From JBMOPD01 sp049323615 (GTDB lineage: Bacteria > Bacillota > Desulfotomaculia > Desulfotomaculales > Desulfocucumaceae): a DNA stretch of 64,000 bases. Shown in pieces: positions 24,992 to 33,259 of the stretch. The translations under genes and the position numbers were made by a program. The stretch spans positions 1-64,000 of the forward strand of contig JBMOPD010000009.1 in NCBI GenBank assembly GCA_049323615.1. Reading direction: 5' to 3'. Each line of letters begins with the position of its first letter. Position 1 is the first letter of the stretch. The notes below the pieces were generated by a model. That model had not been told where the DNA came from and searched no databases. It was given only the letters and a program-made list of their open reading frames with translations.

Positions 24992-25028
24992 CTTGCACAA
25001 ATACAAGTATTATTTGCATTTGTGCAAG
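24992..25028. promoter_or_regulatory. Perfect 11-base inverted repeat, activator-site candidate
   Basis: CTTGCACAAAT (24992-25002) and ATTTGTGCAAG (25018-25028) are exact inverted copies with a 15-base spacer. The centre is about 96 bases upstream of the sigma-54-type promoter of the crotonase-activator operon. It shares the TTGTGC/GCACAA core with the palindrome at 22.0 kb. Together they look like binding sites of the activator encoded between them. Confidence 0.6.
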
Positions 25029-25088
25029 TACTCGGGCAGCCAGTCAGGCTCGTTACAAGGTTCATTTTTTCTCCAGGGTTACTGCTGT

Positions 25089-26369
25089 TTATTTAAATAG
25101 TTTAGATAGGCCGGCGTATTCATTCCACAACCGGTCCCGCCACTCCGGATGGGCTATGGCGATAAGGGCTTCCGCCCGTTCGTTCAGGGATTTGGCCGTC
25201 AGGTCGGCCACTCCGTATTCGGTGACAACGTACTGTACTGAATGCCTGGGCGCAGTGACAGGTGTACCGGGCGGCAGCCTGGGCACGATGGTTGATTGCC
25301 CGTTCGGACCGTTAGTTGAAGGGATGGCCAGTATGGTCTTCCCTCCGGGCGACATCAGGGCGCCTTCGATAAAGTCGAAACATCCCCCCACGCCGCTGAT
25401 CTGCAAGTCTCCCACGGCCTCCGAGTTGGCCTGTCCCCATAAATCCACCTGAACTGCAGAATTTATGGAAATAAAGTTTTTGAATTTCCCCATGGTGACG
25501 GGATTTGCGGCAAAGGAAGCGGGATGCATCTCCAGTATAGGGTTATCGTGGGCAAAGTTAAACAGCTTTTCGGTACCCATCAGTTCGCCGCTGATTACCG
25601 AACAGGCGCCTTTCCCGGGAAAGGGCGCCAGCATGCCCGCCCCGGCCAGGTCCACCATGGCGTCAACACCCATCCCGCATACGCTTACCCGTAAACCGGA
25701 ATCTTTTAAGAAAGAAGTGACCGATTCCGGAATGGAACCGAACCCGATCTGGACAACCGACCCGTCGGGAATGAGTTCCGCGATATAGGAGCATATTTTC
25801 CTGGATACCGCGTCGGGATTCGGTGAATGGTAGGCAACCAGGGGGCGGCTGATCTCCACGAGGTAATCTATCTCCGAAAGGTGGATGAAGCATTCGCCCA
25901 GCGTACGCGGCATCCGGTCGTTGACTTCGGCGATAACCGTTTTCGCCTGCCGGGCGGCCGACAGAGAATAGCTTGCCGACACGCCCAGGCTGCAGTAACC
26001 GCCGCTGTCCGGGGGTGAAACGTGAATAAAGGCCACGTCCACACCAAGTCTTTCAAGAATTTTGGGTACCTGGGAACTCCTTGCCGGCAAAAACTCCGCC
26101 GCACCACCGGCCACCAGATCGCGTACCCGCCTCGTGACATGCCATGTATAATATTTGAATTTTCCCCGGCAGGGTGGCTGTAAAAATTTGTAATCGGTCA
26201 ACAGCAGGCCGCTGAACAGTCTTGTGCCTTCAAGCCTTTCGCTGTCTTTCGCCAGCGCCTCGATCAGTGTTTGCGTTTCGCCGCAGCCCGGGGGAAAAAC
26301 TATCGACGAACCGGGTTTGATAGCCGAAATGGCTTCTTCAGAGCTAACTCGTATGGCCAAACACAGCAC
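25089..26369 (-). CDS. Acetyl-CoA hydrolase/CoA-transferase family protein (4-hydroxybutyrate CoA-transferase type)
   Basis: A 426-residue class I CoA-transferase of the fused acetyl-CoA hydrolase/4-hydroxybutyrate CoA-transferase family. N-terminal half: SSEEAISAIKPGSSIVFPPG and HVSPPDSGGYCSLGVSA. C-terminal half: VQIGFGSIPESV, the block ISGELMGTEKLFNFAHDNP, and the family signature VTEYGVADLTAKSLNERAEALI. It moves CoA between acetyl-CoA and another acid. The start is uncertain (GTG 26369 or TTG 26360; neither has a strong ribosome site). It is divergent from the AtuA-like operon. Confidence 0.88.
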   Translation of the reverse strand: MLCLAIRVSSEEAISAIKPGSSIVFPPGCGETQTLIEALAKDSERLEGTRLFSGLLLTDYKFLQPPCRGKFKYYTWHVTRRVRDLVAGGAAEFLPARSSQVPKILERLGVDVAFIHVSPPDSGGYCSLGVSASYSLSAARQAKTVIAEVNDRMPRTLGECFIHLSEIDYLVEISRPLVAYHSPNPDAVSRKICSYIAELIPDGSVVQIGFGSIPESVTSFLKDSGLRVSVCGMGVDAMVDLAGAGMLAPFPGKGACSVISGELMGTEKLFNFAHDNPILEMHPASFAANPVTMGKFKNFISINSAVQVDLWGQANSEAVGDLQISGVGGCFDFIEGALMSPGGKTILAIPSTNGPNGQSTIVPRLPPGTPVTAPRHSVQYVVTEYGVADLTAKSLNERAEALIAIAHPEWRDRLWNEYAGLSKLFK

Positions 26370-26490
26370 CCCGCCGACAGGTTTGAATCGACATTCTCAT
26401 TTCATTTTACCATAAATGCTTTAAAAGTTTGATCAGTTCAGCCGGGTTCTTCCGGGGATGTACCCGGTTTTGGCCGCGGGAGACAGCTTC

Positions 26491-26506
26491 TGGCACAAAT
26501 TATGCA
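26491..26506 (+). promoter_or_regulatory. Sigma-54 -24/-12 promoter for the AtuA-like operon
   Basis: TGGCACAAATTATGCA matches the consensus TGGCAC-N5-TTGCA with one change at -12 and correct 12-base spacing. It lies about 110 bases before the AtuA-like ATG. A weak CCGGGT/ACCCGG inverted repeat at 26442-26467 lies upstream. Confidence 0.72.
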
Positions 26507-26617
26507 TAGTTGATTAATCAGACAGTTTTGAAGGTTGGTGATTTACGCCGGAGCATGTCCTTTCAGCGGGGCCGGCCGCCCCGGAGGACTAATTACTTGA
26601 TAGGGAGACTGAGAACC

Positions 26618-27982
26618 ATGAAAAAAGTACGACTGGGATCCGGTTCGGCATATTGGGGCGACATACTGGAACCGGCTATCGAACTGGCGGAAAAGGGCAA
26701 TGTCGACTACATCGGCTTCGACCACCTGGCGGAGCTGACCATGTCCATCCTGCAGCGGATGAAAACGAAGGATCCGACCAAGGGATACATTCAGGATATT
26801 ATCCCTTTTATGGAAAGACTTCTTCCTATTGCCGCCAGGAACAGGATAAAACTGATTACCAACGCCGGCGGCGCCAATCCCCTGGCGGCCGCCGAAGAAG
26901 TGGTAAAGATCGCCCGCGCCCTGGGATTAAAGGGTTTGAAAATAGGCGTGGTCACCGGCGACGACATCCTGCACAGGCTGGACGAAATCACCGCCAGGGG
27001 AATCGTCCTGCGCAACATGGATACCGGCGAGGAAGACATCGGCCGGATCAGGGACCGCATTGTGGCCGCCAATGCTTACATTGGGGCCGATTCCATCGTG
27101 GACGCGCTGAAGGCCGGCGCCGATATCGTGATCACGGGCCGCGCGTCAGACAACGCCCTGTACGTGGGGCCGCTCATGTACGAGTTCGGCTGGAAGTTTA
27201 CCGACGGGTACTGGGATAAGATCGGCGCGGCCGTAACCGTGGGACACATCATCGAGTGTGCGGAATGCTGCACCGGCGGCATGTCCAACATGTGGAAGCA
27301 GGCCCCGGAATTGTGGCGGATCGGCTTTCCCATCGCCGAGGTTGATGAGAACGGGGACGCCATTATCACCAAGGTGCCCGGTTCCGGAGGACTGGTCAAC
27401 CAGTGGACGATCAAGGAACACCTGGTATACGAGGTTCACGACCCCTCCAACTACCTGATGCCGGACGGCGTAGCCGATTTTACCTCCCTGAACATTGAAG
27501 AGGCCGGCAGGGACGTGGTAAAAGTAACCAATATGAAGGGGAAGCCCCGCCCGGACACGCTGAAGGTACAGATCGGGTATAAAGAAGGGTTCATCGGTGA
27601 GGGGATGGTAATCCTCCCCTGGCCCGACGCCTATGCCAAGGCGAAACAGGCAGAGGAAATAGTGCGCGGCCGCCTGAAGCTGATCGGCGTGCAGCCGGAG
27701 GAACTGCGCTTTGATTACGTCGGGGTGAACGCCCTGCACGGGCCTGTGGCGCCCGAACCGGATTACGAGCTGAACGAGGTGGGCCTGCGGGTGGCGGCCA
27801 GGTGTCGCACCTACGAAGAGGCGGAAAAGGCCCGCAGGGAGGTCACCCACCTGTGGACGCTGGCCGGCCTGGGATCTTCCTTCGGGTCACCTATGCCGGT
27901 ACGCCAGGTTATCGCCCTCTGGCCCACCCTCGTCCCGCGGGAAGAAATACAGACCAGCTTTACGATCAAGGAGGTTGACTGA
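26618..27982 (+). CDS. AtuA-like protein (DUF1446, acyclic terpene utilisation family)
   Basis: A 454-residue member of the DUF1446/AtuA family. Visible conserved parts: KVRLGSGSAYWGD at the N-terminus, DYIGFDHLAELTMSIL, LITNAGGANPLAAAEE, and VITGRASDNALYVGPLMYEF. AtuA is needed for growth of Pseudomonas on citronellol/geraniol, but its reaction is not established. The ATG at 26618 starts the family-conserved region; the frame is open 36 codons upstream but that part overlaps the promoter region and is not conserved-looking. The AtuA C-terminal-domain partner follows 2 bases later, and then an isovaleryl-CoA-dehydrogenase-like gene. Confidence 0.85.
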   Translation: MKKVRLGSGSAYWGDILEPAIELAEKGNVDYIGFDHLAELTMSILQRMKTKDPTKGYIQDIIPFMERLLPIAARNRIKLITNAGGANPLAAAEEVVKIARALGLKGLKIGVVTGDDILHRLDEITARGIVLRNMDTGEEDIGRIRDRIVAANAYIGADSIVDALKAGADIVITGRASDNALYVGPLMYEFGWKFTDGYWDKIGAAVTVGHIIECAECCTGGMSNMWKQAPELWRIGFPIAEVDENGDAIITKVPGSGGLVNQWTIKEHLVYEVHDPSNYLMPDGVADFTSLNIEEAGRDVVKVTNMKGKPRPDTLKVQIGYKEGFIGEGMVILPWPDAYAKAKQAEEIVRGRLKLIGVQPEELRFDYVGVNALHGPVAPEPDYELNEVGLRVAARCRTYEEAEKARREVTHLWTLAGLGSSFGSPMPVRQVIALWPTLVPREEIQTSFTIKEVD

Positions 27983-27984
27983 CG

Positions 27985-28305
27985 ATGGCTAAACGCATGC
28001 TGAAGGACATGGCCTACGCCCGGTCCGGAGACAAAGGGGACGTCTGCAATATCGGCCTGCTGGCCTTTGACGAGGGTAAATACCAGGTCATCCGGCGGGA
28101 GGTTACCCCGGAAAGGGTAAAGCAACACTTCCGGGGAATGGTCAAGGGAGATGTGGTCATTTACCCGATGCCCAACCTGAATGCCCTGGAGGTTGTTTTG
28201 TATAAAGCCCTGGAGGGCGGGGCCACCCGCACCCTGCGCTTTGACCAGACCGGGAAATCCATGGCCACCGCCCTGCTGCGCATGGAAGTGGAGGCGGATG
28301 ACTGA
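27985..28305 (+). CDS. Small AtuA C-terminal-domain protein
   Basis: A 106-residue protein beginning MLKDMAYARSGDKGDVCNIG after MAKR; ARSGDKGD is the signature of the small domain that is either fused to, or encoded right after, DUF1446 proteins. Here the two are separate genes 2 bases apart and surely co-translated. The function is not known; complex formation with the AtuA-like protein is likely. In the family the domain appears as the C-terminal part of longer AtuA proteins. Confidence 0.82.
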   Translation: MAKRMLKDMAYARSGDKGDVCNIGLLAFDEGKYQVIRREVTPERVKQHFRGMVKGDVVIYPMPNLNALEVVLYKALEGGATRTLRFDQTGKSMATALLRMEVEADD

Positions 28306-28365
28306 TTGCCGGAGGTTAAAGCCCGTCTGAGGTTTTAAATATACCAGAAGGGGAGGGTTCTTCCA

Positions 28366-29529
28366 GTGGACTTTGAATTGAGCGAGGAGCACAGGCTGCT
28401 GAGCGACACGGTGTATAAATTTATGCTAAAAGAAGTTGCCCCCAATGTGGAGCAAATAGACCGGGAAGACAGATTCCTGCCCGAGGACCTGTGGCCCAAA
28501 CTGGGCCGCCTCGGCATTCTCGGCATCACCGTCCCGGAATCTTACGGCGGAGGCGGCTTCGATCTGCTGGCGGCGGTGCTGGCCAGCGAACAGCTGGCCC
28601 GGGTCTGTTCCGCCGTGGCCTTGTCCTATATAGCCCACGCTGTTTTATGCACCGACAATATATACCGGCACGGCAGCGAAGAACAGCGCCGGAAATACCT
28701 CCCCGGCCTGTGCAGCGGCGAGAAGTTCGGGGCGCTGGCCCTCACCGAGCCCAACGCCGGGTCGGACGCGGTAAACATACAGACTACGGCGGTAAAGAAA
28801 GGGAAAGAATATATTTTAAACGGCGCCAAAACGTTTATTACAAATGGCCCGGTGGCGGACGTCATCCTGGTTTACGCCAAGACCGATAAAAGCAGGGGGG
28901 CCAAAGGCATCAGCGCTTTCATCGTGGAAAAGGATTTTCCGGGTTTTTCGGTTTCCCGCCACCTGGAAAAGCTGGGCAACCGGGGGTCGGCCACGGGGGA
29001 ACTGGTTTTTGAAGACTGCCGGGTGCCGGAGGAAAACCTACTGGGGCAGGAAAACCAGGGCGTGGCCGTAATGATGTCCGGCCTCGACCGGGAGCGGGCG
29101 GTGGTGGCCGGGGCGCCCCTGGGGCTGGCCGAGGCCGCCCTGGAACTGTCCCTGAAGTACGCCCGGGAGAGGGTCCAGTTCGGCCGGCCCATCGGCGACT
29201 TCCAGTTGATCCAGGCCAAGCTGGCCGACATGTACACCCAGATTGAGGCCGCCAGGCTCCTGTCTTACAGGGGGGCCGTCGCCGCCGACGGCGGGGAGAG
29301 GGGCGGCAAGGGCACCGAAATGCACAAGATTGCCGCCGCGGCGGTCCTCTTTGCCGGGGAAACAGCCACCCGGGCCGCCCTGGAGGCCCTGCAGATCCAC
29401 GGGGGGTACGGGTACATGGCGGAATACCCGGTGAGCAGGCTGTACCGCGACGTCAAGCTGTGGGAGATCGGGGCGGGCACCAGCGAAATCCGGCGGCTGG
29501 TAATCGCCAGGGAATTGCTGCAGGGTTAA
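28366..29529 (+). CDS. Isovaleryl-CoA-dehydrogenase-like acyl-CoA dehydrogenase
   Basis: A 387-residue acyl-CoA dehydrogenase. Middle domain: LALTEPNAGSDAVNIQTTAV; C-terminal: GGYGYMAEYPVSRLYRD. At the usual base position it has Ala (IGAGTSEIRRLVIARE), and a Glu is present in GLDRERAVVAGAPLG. This swap of the catalytic Glu to the earlier helix is the mark of isovaleryl-CoA dehydrogenase. A branched acyl-CoA (isovaleryl, citronellyl-like) is therefore a reasonable substrate. GTG start with GGGGAGGG 8 bases upstream. The AtuA-like context agrees with branched-acid breakdown. Confidence 0.88.
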   Translation: MDFELSEEHRLLSDTVYKFMLKEVAPNVEQIDREDRFLPEDLWPKLGRLGILGITVPESYGGGGFDLLAAVLASEQLARVCSAVALSYIAHAVLCTDNIYRHGSEEQRRKYLPGLCSGEKFGALALTEPNAGSDAVNIQTTAVKKGKEYILNGAKTFITNGPVADVILVYAKTDKSRGAKGISAFIVEKDFPGFSVSRHLEKLGNRGSATGELVFEDCRVPEENLLGQENQGVAVMMSGLDRERAVVAGAPLGLAEAALELSLKYARERVQFGRPIGDFQLIQAKLADMYTQIEAARLLSYRGAVAADGGERGGKGTEMHKIAAAAVLFAGETATRAALEALQIHGGYGYMAEYPVSRLYRDVKLWEIGAGTSEIRRLVIARELLQG

Positions 29530-29533
29530 GCCT

Positions 29534-29941
29534 ATGCATAAAAGAATAGTTCTATTGATTCTGGACGGCCTGCCCGCCGGCCGGTCCATGAATGTGGCCG
29601 CCATGCTGATGACGGGGATGTCAAAGATAGTGCCTGATTTTTGCGGTTCCCCGGTGACTGACGGGGTGGGAGTCAGCCACCCGGGAATAGGCACCACGCC
29701 GGTAATCATCATGAAGGCCCGGAATTTCAATGTTTTACAGCGGGCCTACGGCGTGGCGAGGGAAAAGGGGATCCCGGCCGTTCCGTTTTTTGAAAAGGCC
29801 GCCGGGCTGCAGACTTACGAAGAATATACCGCCTGGCTGCAAAACTCCGACGGAAGCGCGGAACCTTTGCTGGGTTTGGCTCTTTATGGGTCCAGGGAGG
29901 AGACTTCCGGCGCGGTTAAGCGTTGCTCGCTCTGGAAATAG
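29534..29941 (+). CDS. DUF2000 family protein
   Basis: A 135-residue protein with DUF2000 features: an N-terminal strand KRIVLLILDGLPAG, NVAAMLMTGMSKIVPDF, HPGIGTTPVIIMKA and TYEEYTAWL, then LLGLALYGS near the end. The family is short and its function is unknown; nucleotide- or peptide-hydrolase-like folds have been proposed. It begins 4 bases after the dehydrogenase stop, so it belongs to the same operon. No closer role can be supported. Confidence 0.72.
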   Translation: MHKRIVLLILDGLPAGRSMNVAAMLMTGMSKIVPDFCGSPVTDGVGVSHPGIGTTPVIIMKARNFNVLQRAYGVAREKGIPAVPFFEKAAGLQTYEEYTAWLQNSDGSAEPLLGLALYGSREETSGAVKRCSLWK

Positions 29942-29972
29942 TTGCAGAGTGCGGCGTCCGCCGGCCTGATAA

Positions 29973-30046
29973 GCGGCCTGTTCTTTTCTCCCTAAGGCGC
30001 AGCAAGCCGGCCGGGGACGAGGGAGTAGGCCGCCTTTATTTTTTCT
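29973..30046 (+). terminator. Long-stem terminator between convergent operons
   Basis: GCGGCCT at 29973-29979 pairs with AGGCCGC at 30027-30033, and an inner CTCCCT/AGGGAG pair extends the stem. CTTTATTTTTTC follows on the plus strand. It ends the AtuA-like operon and may also act on the convergent minus-strand operon. Confidence 0.6.
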
Positions 30047-30111
30047 TCATCAAGAAAACGACACTCCCTTCAATGGTGGCCGCGGCGTTGGCGGCAGCAG
30101 AGGCTTGTCGG

Positions 30112-31074
30112 CTATATCGAGTACTTGTACACATTGCCGTCTAGATTTAGCCGCAGTTCTCCCCTTTTTTCAAGATAAACCAGATGCGCCATGGTTTCCG
30201 TCAGGGCAAAGCGCATCTCGTGCAAAGACAGCCCGCTGCCGAAAACATCCATGCACGCCTGGTAGGCGCTGGCTCCCCGGGACGTTGCCCGCTTGATTAC
30301 ATTCAGCCTGTCCCGGTGGTGTTCCTCCAGTTCCGCCAGCCGCTGATCCACGTTGGTGAAGCACTCGCCGTGGGCGGGCAGGGCCAGGCTTATCTTCAGC
30401 CGGCGGTTTTCCGCCAGGGAGGTGAGAAAATTGTCCAGGGGGTTGGGGTGGGACTGGGGCCACAGGCTGATATTGGACGTAATGTCGGGCAGCAGGTGGT
30501 CCCCGGACAACAGGATGCCGCTCTCTTTATTGTAAAAGCAGACGTGCCCGTCCGAATGTCCAGGCGTGCTGACCACCCGGAAATACCGGTCGCCCAGGCG
30601 CACTTCTTCCTCTCCGGAGAGGATGGTTATGTCGGGATGAGGCGTCACCATTGAACGCATATCCATGATATTATCCAGCATTTTAGTGATAAGTCCGGCG
30701 GGAACGCCGTTTTCCAGGTACATCCGGGAAAGCAGCTCCATGTTCCGGCGGCCCTGTTTCCATATCTTATCCGCCAGGGCGGCGTCGACGGAACTCATGT
30801 ACACCGGGGCGCCGGAAAGCTGCTGCAGCCAACCGGCAGCCCCGTAATGGTCCGGGTGATAATGGGTTATGTAGATTCCGGTGATCTCCCCGGCGTCGAA
30901 TCCGTAGCGGTCCATAAATTCCAGCCAGGCCTTCCTGGCGGGATCGTAATTCAGGCCCGCGTCGACTATGGTCCACCCGTCCCTGCCTTTCACAGCGTAA
31001 CAGTTTACGTGGTCCAGTCTGAACGGCAGCGGCAGCCTTACTTTGAAAATATCACGCGGAATGATTTCAGTCAT
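30112..31074 (-). CDS. Metallo-beta-lactamase-fold hydrolase
   Basis: A 320-residue MBL-fold protein with the two-metal site complete: THYHPDHYG (HxHxDH, about residue 70), the His in STPGHSDGH, the Asp in LLSGDHLLPD, and LPAHGECF. A C-terminal helical domain follows, as in hydrolases acting on thioesters or lactones (glyoxalase II and LACTB2-like). ATG at 31074 overlaps the end of the acyl-CoA synthetase gene by 8 bases and has GGAG upstream. A thioesterase role in the same operon as an acyl-CoA synthetase is possible but not shown. Confidence 0.85.
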   Translation of the reverse strand: MTEIIPRDIFKVRLPLPFRLDHVNCYAVKGRDGWTIVDAGLNYDPARKAWLEFMDRYGFDAGEITGIYITHYHPDHYGAAGWLQQLSGAPVYMSSVDAALADKIWKQGRRNMELLSRMYLENGVPAGLITKMLDNIMDMRSMVTPHPDITILSGEEEVRLGDRYFRVVSTPGHSDGHVCFYNKESGILLSGDHLLPDITSNISLWPQSHPNPLDNFLTSLAENRRLKISLALPAHGECFTNVDQRLAELEEHHRDRLNVIKRATSRGASAYQACMDVFGSGLSLHEMRFALTETMAHLVYLEKRGELRLNLDGNVYKYSI

Positions 31075-32677
31075 TTTGATTGTAGCTCCTTCCGGTATCG
31101 CCTTGACTTGTTCCAGGCCGGCTTCTGTCAGCGGCGACAGCGGCCAGGGCGTCGACAACCCAGACTCCTTGGCCTTCAGGCATGACCATGAGCGGGTTGA
31201 TGTCCAGTTCGGCCATTTCCGGCCAGTCGGCGGCCAGCCGGGCCACCCTGGCTATGGCGTTGACCATGGCCGGCAGGTCCGCCGGGGGCTGGCCCCGGGC
31301 GCCCGCCAGCAGCGGGTAGGCCTTGATTTCACCGATCATTTCCCGGATATCGTTTTGGCTTACCGGCAGCACGCGCAGAGAAACGTCTTTCATGACCTCC
31401 ACCCAGATCCCGCCCAGCCCGAAGGTGAGGACGGGACCGAAGACCGGGTCCCTGCTGATGCCCACCAGCACCTCCAGACCGCCCGCCAGCATTTTTTGCA
31501 CCAGCACGCCGCGGATTACGGAACCGGGCCGGCGCCGGCCGGCATTTCCGGTCACGGCGGCAAATGCCTGCCGGACTTCTTCCGGACCGGTAAGATTGAG
31601 CCGGATGCCGTCAACCTCGGTTTTGTGCGCTATATCCGGGGAATCGACTTTCACCGCCACCGGGTAGCCGAGCTTTTCGGCCGCATTCACAGCCTCGCTG
31701 GCCGTGGCCGCGGACACTTCCGGGACAATAGGTATTCCGCATGCGGCAAGCAACTCCTTGGCTTCCCGCTCTCCCAGCAGGGAACCGGGCTTCAGGGCGC
31801 GATAATTGGTCAGCGCCACCGGGGCGGGCGGGTCGGGTGGGCAGTTTTCTGACCCGGCACACTGCTTCGCTTTTTTGGTATACCGCACCACCCTGGCCAG
31901 CGCTCTGGCCGCCACATCCACCTCTCCCATGTAGGCCACCCCGCTGCTGAGCAGGTCCGGTATAGCCGGGCCGGGAGTCCGGCCGGGAATGGTGTCCAGC
32001 AAAACCAGGGGTTTATCAGTGCGGGACGATATGTCATGCAGCTGGCCGATGGAATCCGCCCGGTCGTTTAACCAGTGCGACAAAACCAGAGCATCCACAG
32101 ACGGATCTGCCGCCACTATGGGTGCACACTGCCGGAGCAGTCCGGGGTATACCACGTCAAGGCCGGTAAAGTCCACCGGGTTGGCGGTTCCCGCAAATAA
32201 GGGAAGGTAAGCCGCCAGCCGCTTCCGGGTATCCGGGGAGATCTGCGTCACCTCCAGGCCGGCGGCCGCGCACTTGTCCGCCGCAATCACCGCGTGTCCC
32301 CCAGAAGAGGCCATGATGGCCACCCTGTCGCCTGCCGGCCGCCTGCCCGCCGCCAGCAGGTTGAGCACCGCCACCATCTCACTGATGTTCTGCACTTCAA
32401 GGATTCCCTTTTGCCGGAAAAAGGATTTATATACCGCGGCGGATCCGGCCAGGGCGCCGGTGTGTGAGCGGGCTGCGCGGGCGGAGGCCTCGTGCTGGCC
32501 TGTTTTTAGTATTACCACCGGTTTTCCGGCCGCCAGGGCCAGGTCGGCCGCCCGCCCCAGCTTGCCGCCGTCCCGGACGCCTTCCATATAGGAGGCCACC
32601 ATCTTTATGCGGGGGTGGCTGATGAAATAAGTCAGGTAATCGGCAAAGTCGGTGGCGGCCTCGTTGCCGGTGCACAC
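31067..32677 (-). CDS. ADP-forming acyl-CoA synthetase, C-terminal part (ligase and ATP-grasp domains)
   Basis: A 536-residue reading frame that lacks the N-terminal CoA-binding domain of ADP-forming acetyl-CoA synthetases. It holds the ligase-CoA domain with the phospho-His region RAARSHTGALAGS (about residue 75) and a C-terminal ATP-grasp domain (VAVKVDSPDIAHKTEVDGIR, and the Asp/Asn end MAELDINPLMV). The missing domain is encoded directly upstream in the same phase, separated only by one TAA. GTG immediately after that TAA could allow re-initiation. As read, the gene is broken, or the protein is made as two parts. Archaeal enzymes of this kind are sometimes natural two-subunit complexes, but the split point there is elsewhere. 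Confidence 0.85.
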   Translation of the reverse strand: MCTGNEAATDFADYLTYFISHPRIKMVASYMEGVRDGGKLGRAADLALAAGKPVVILKTGQHEASARAARSHTGALAGSAAVYKSFFRQKGILEVQNISEMVAVLNLLAAGRRPAGDRVAIMASSGGHAVIAADKCAAAGLEVTQISPDTRKRLAAYLPLFAGTANPVDFTGLDVVYPGLLRQCAPIVAADPSVDALVLSHWLNDRADSIGQLHDISSRTDKPLVLLDTIPGRTPGPAIPDLLSSGVAYMGEVDVAARALARVVRYTKKAKQCAGSENCPPDPPAPVALTNYRALKPGSLLGEREAKELLAACGIPIVPEVSAATASEAVNAAEKLGYPVAVKVDSPDIAHKTEVDGIRLNLTGPEEVRQAFAAVTGNAGRRRPGSVIRGVLVQKMLAGGLEVLVGISRDPVFGPVLTFGLGGIWVEVMKDVSLRVLPVSQNDIREMIGEIKAYPLLAGARGQPPADLPAMVNAIARVARLAADWPEMAELDINPLMVMPEGQGVWVVDALAAVAADRSRPGTSQGDTGRSYNQND

Positions 32678-33259
32678 TTAGATGGCCACTTCCAGGCCGC
32701 TGGCGGCGCACGCCTCCAATATGCTGCAGCCCACCCCGCCGCTCTGGCAGATGAGGGCGATGCCGGTTTCATTGGTCACCGCCCAGGACGGAAGGGTATA
32801 CCCGTAAACGAAGGCCGCCTGCATGCCATGAAGGTAGTTGATTATACCCATGGTGTTGGGGCCGCATACCCGTATGTCGAGGCGTTCCGCCAACTCCTTG
32901 ATCTCCTGCTGGTGTTCCAGCCCGGCTTCGTCCACTTCTCCGAAACCTGAGCTGAAGACGATCACCGCGCCGGTTCCCCTGGCGGCGCATTCCTGCAGGG
33001 CCGGTATCACCTGCGGTGACTTGACGGCGATTATCGCCAGGTCCACCGGCCCCGGGACGGAAGCCAGGTCGGGGAAGCACCTCCACCCGTTTATTTCCGT
33101 GTGCTTGGGATTGACCGGGAAAACCGCGCCTTTGAATCCGCCGGCCCGGATGTTGGCCAGCACATTGCCGCCGGGCTTGAACAGGTCGGGGGAAGCCCCG
33201 ACAACCGCGATGGAAGAAGGGTAGAAGAGTGAGTCCCAGCCCTTTTTTTCAACGGTCAT
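32678..33259 (-). CDS. ADP-forming acyl-CoA synthetase, N-terminal CoA-binding part ended by in-frame TAA
   Basis: 193 residues: a Rossmann-type CoA-binding domain (IAVVGASPDLFKPGGNV, FPVNPKHTEINGW), then the start of the ligase domain (ICQSGGVGCSILEACAASG). It stops at LEVAI, and the next codons in phase read VCTGNEAATDFADYLTYF, the expected continuation. A single base change (TCA, AAA or similar to TAA) explains the interruption. The start overlaps the BtrH-like gene by 4 bases (ATGA), indicating coupled translation. Confidence 0.85.
   Translation of the reverse strand: MTVEKKGWDSLFYPSSIAVVGASPDLFKPGGNVLANIRAGGFKGAVFPVNPKHTEINGWRCFPDLASVPGPVDLAIIAVKSPQVIPALQECAARGTGAVIVFSSGFGEVDEAGLEHQQEIKELAERLDIRVCGPNTMGIINYLHGMQAAFVYGYTLPSWAVTNETGIALICQSGGVGCSILEACAASGLEVAI

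Noticed and set aside
26442..26467. CCGGGT/ACCCGG inverted repeat as activator site of the AtuA-like operon
   Set aside because: Only six bases per arm, no second copy seen upstream of another sigma-54 site, and it is just 24-49 bases from the promoter.
26510..26617. Extra 36 residues at the start of the AtuA-like protein
   Set aside because: They begin only a few bases after the -12 element, before the likely transcription start, and do not resemble the family.
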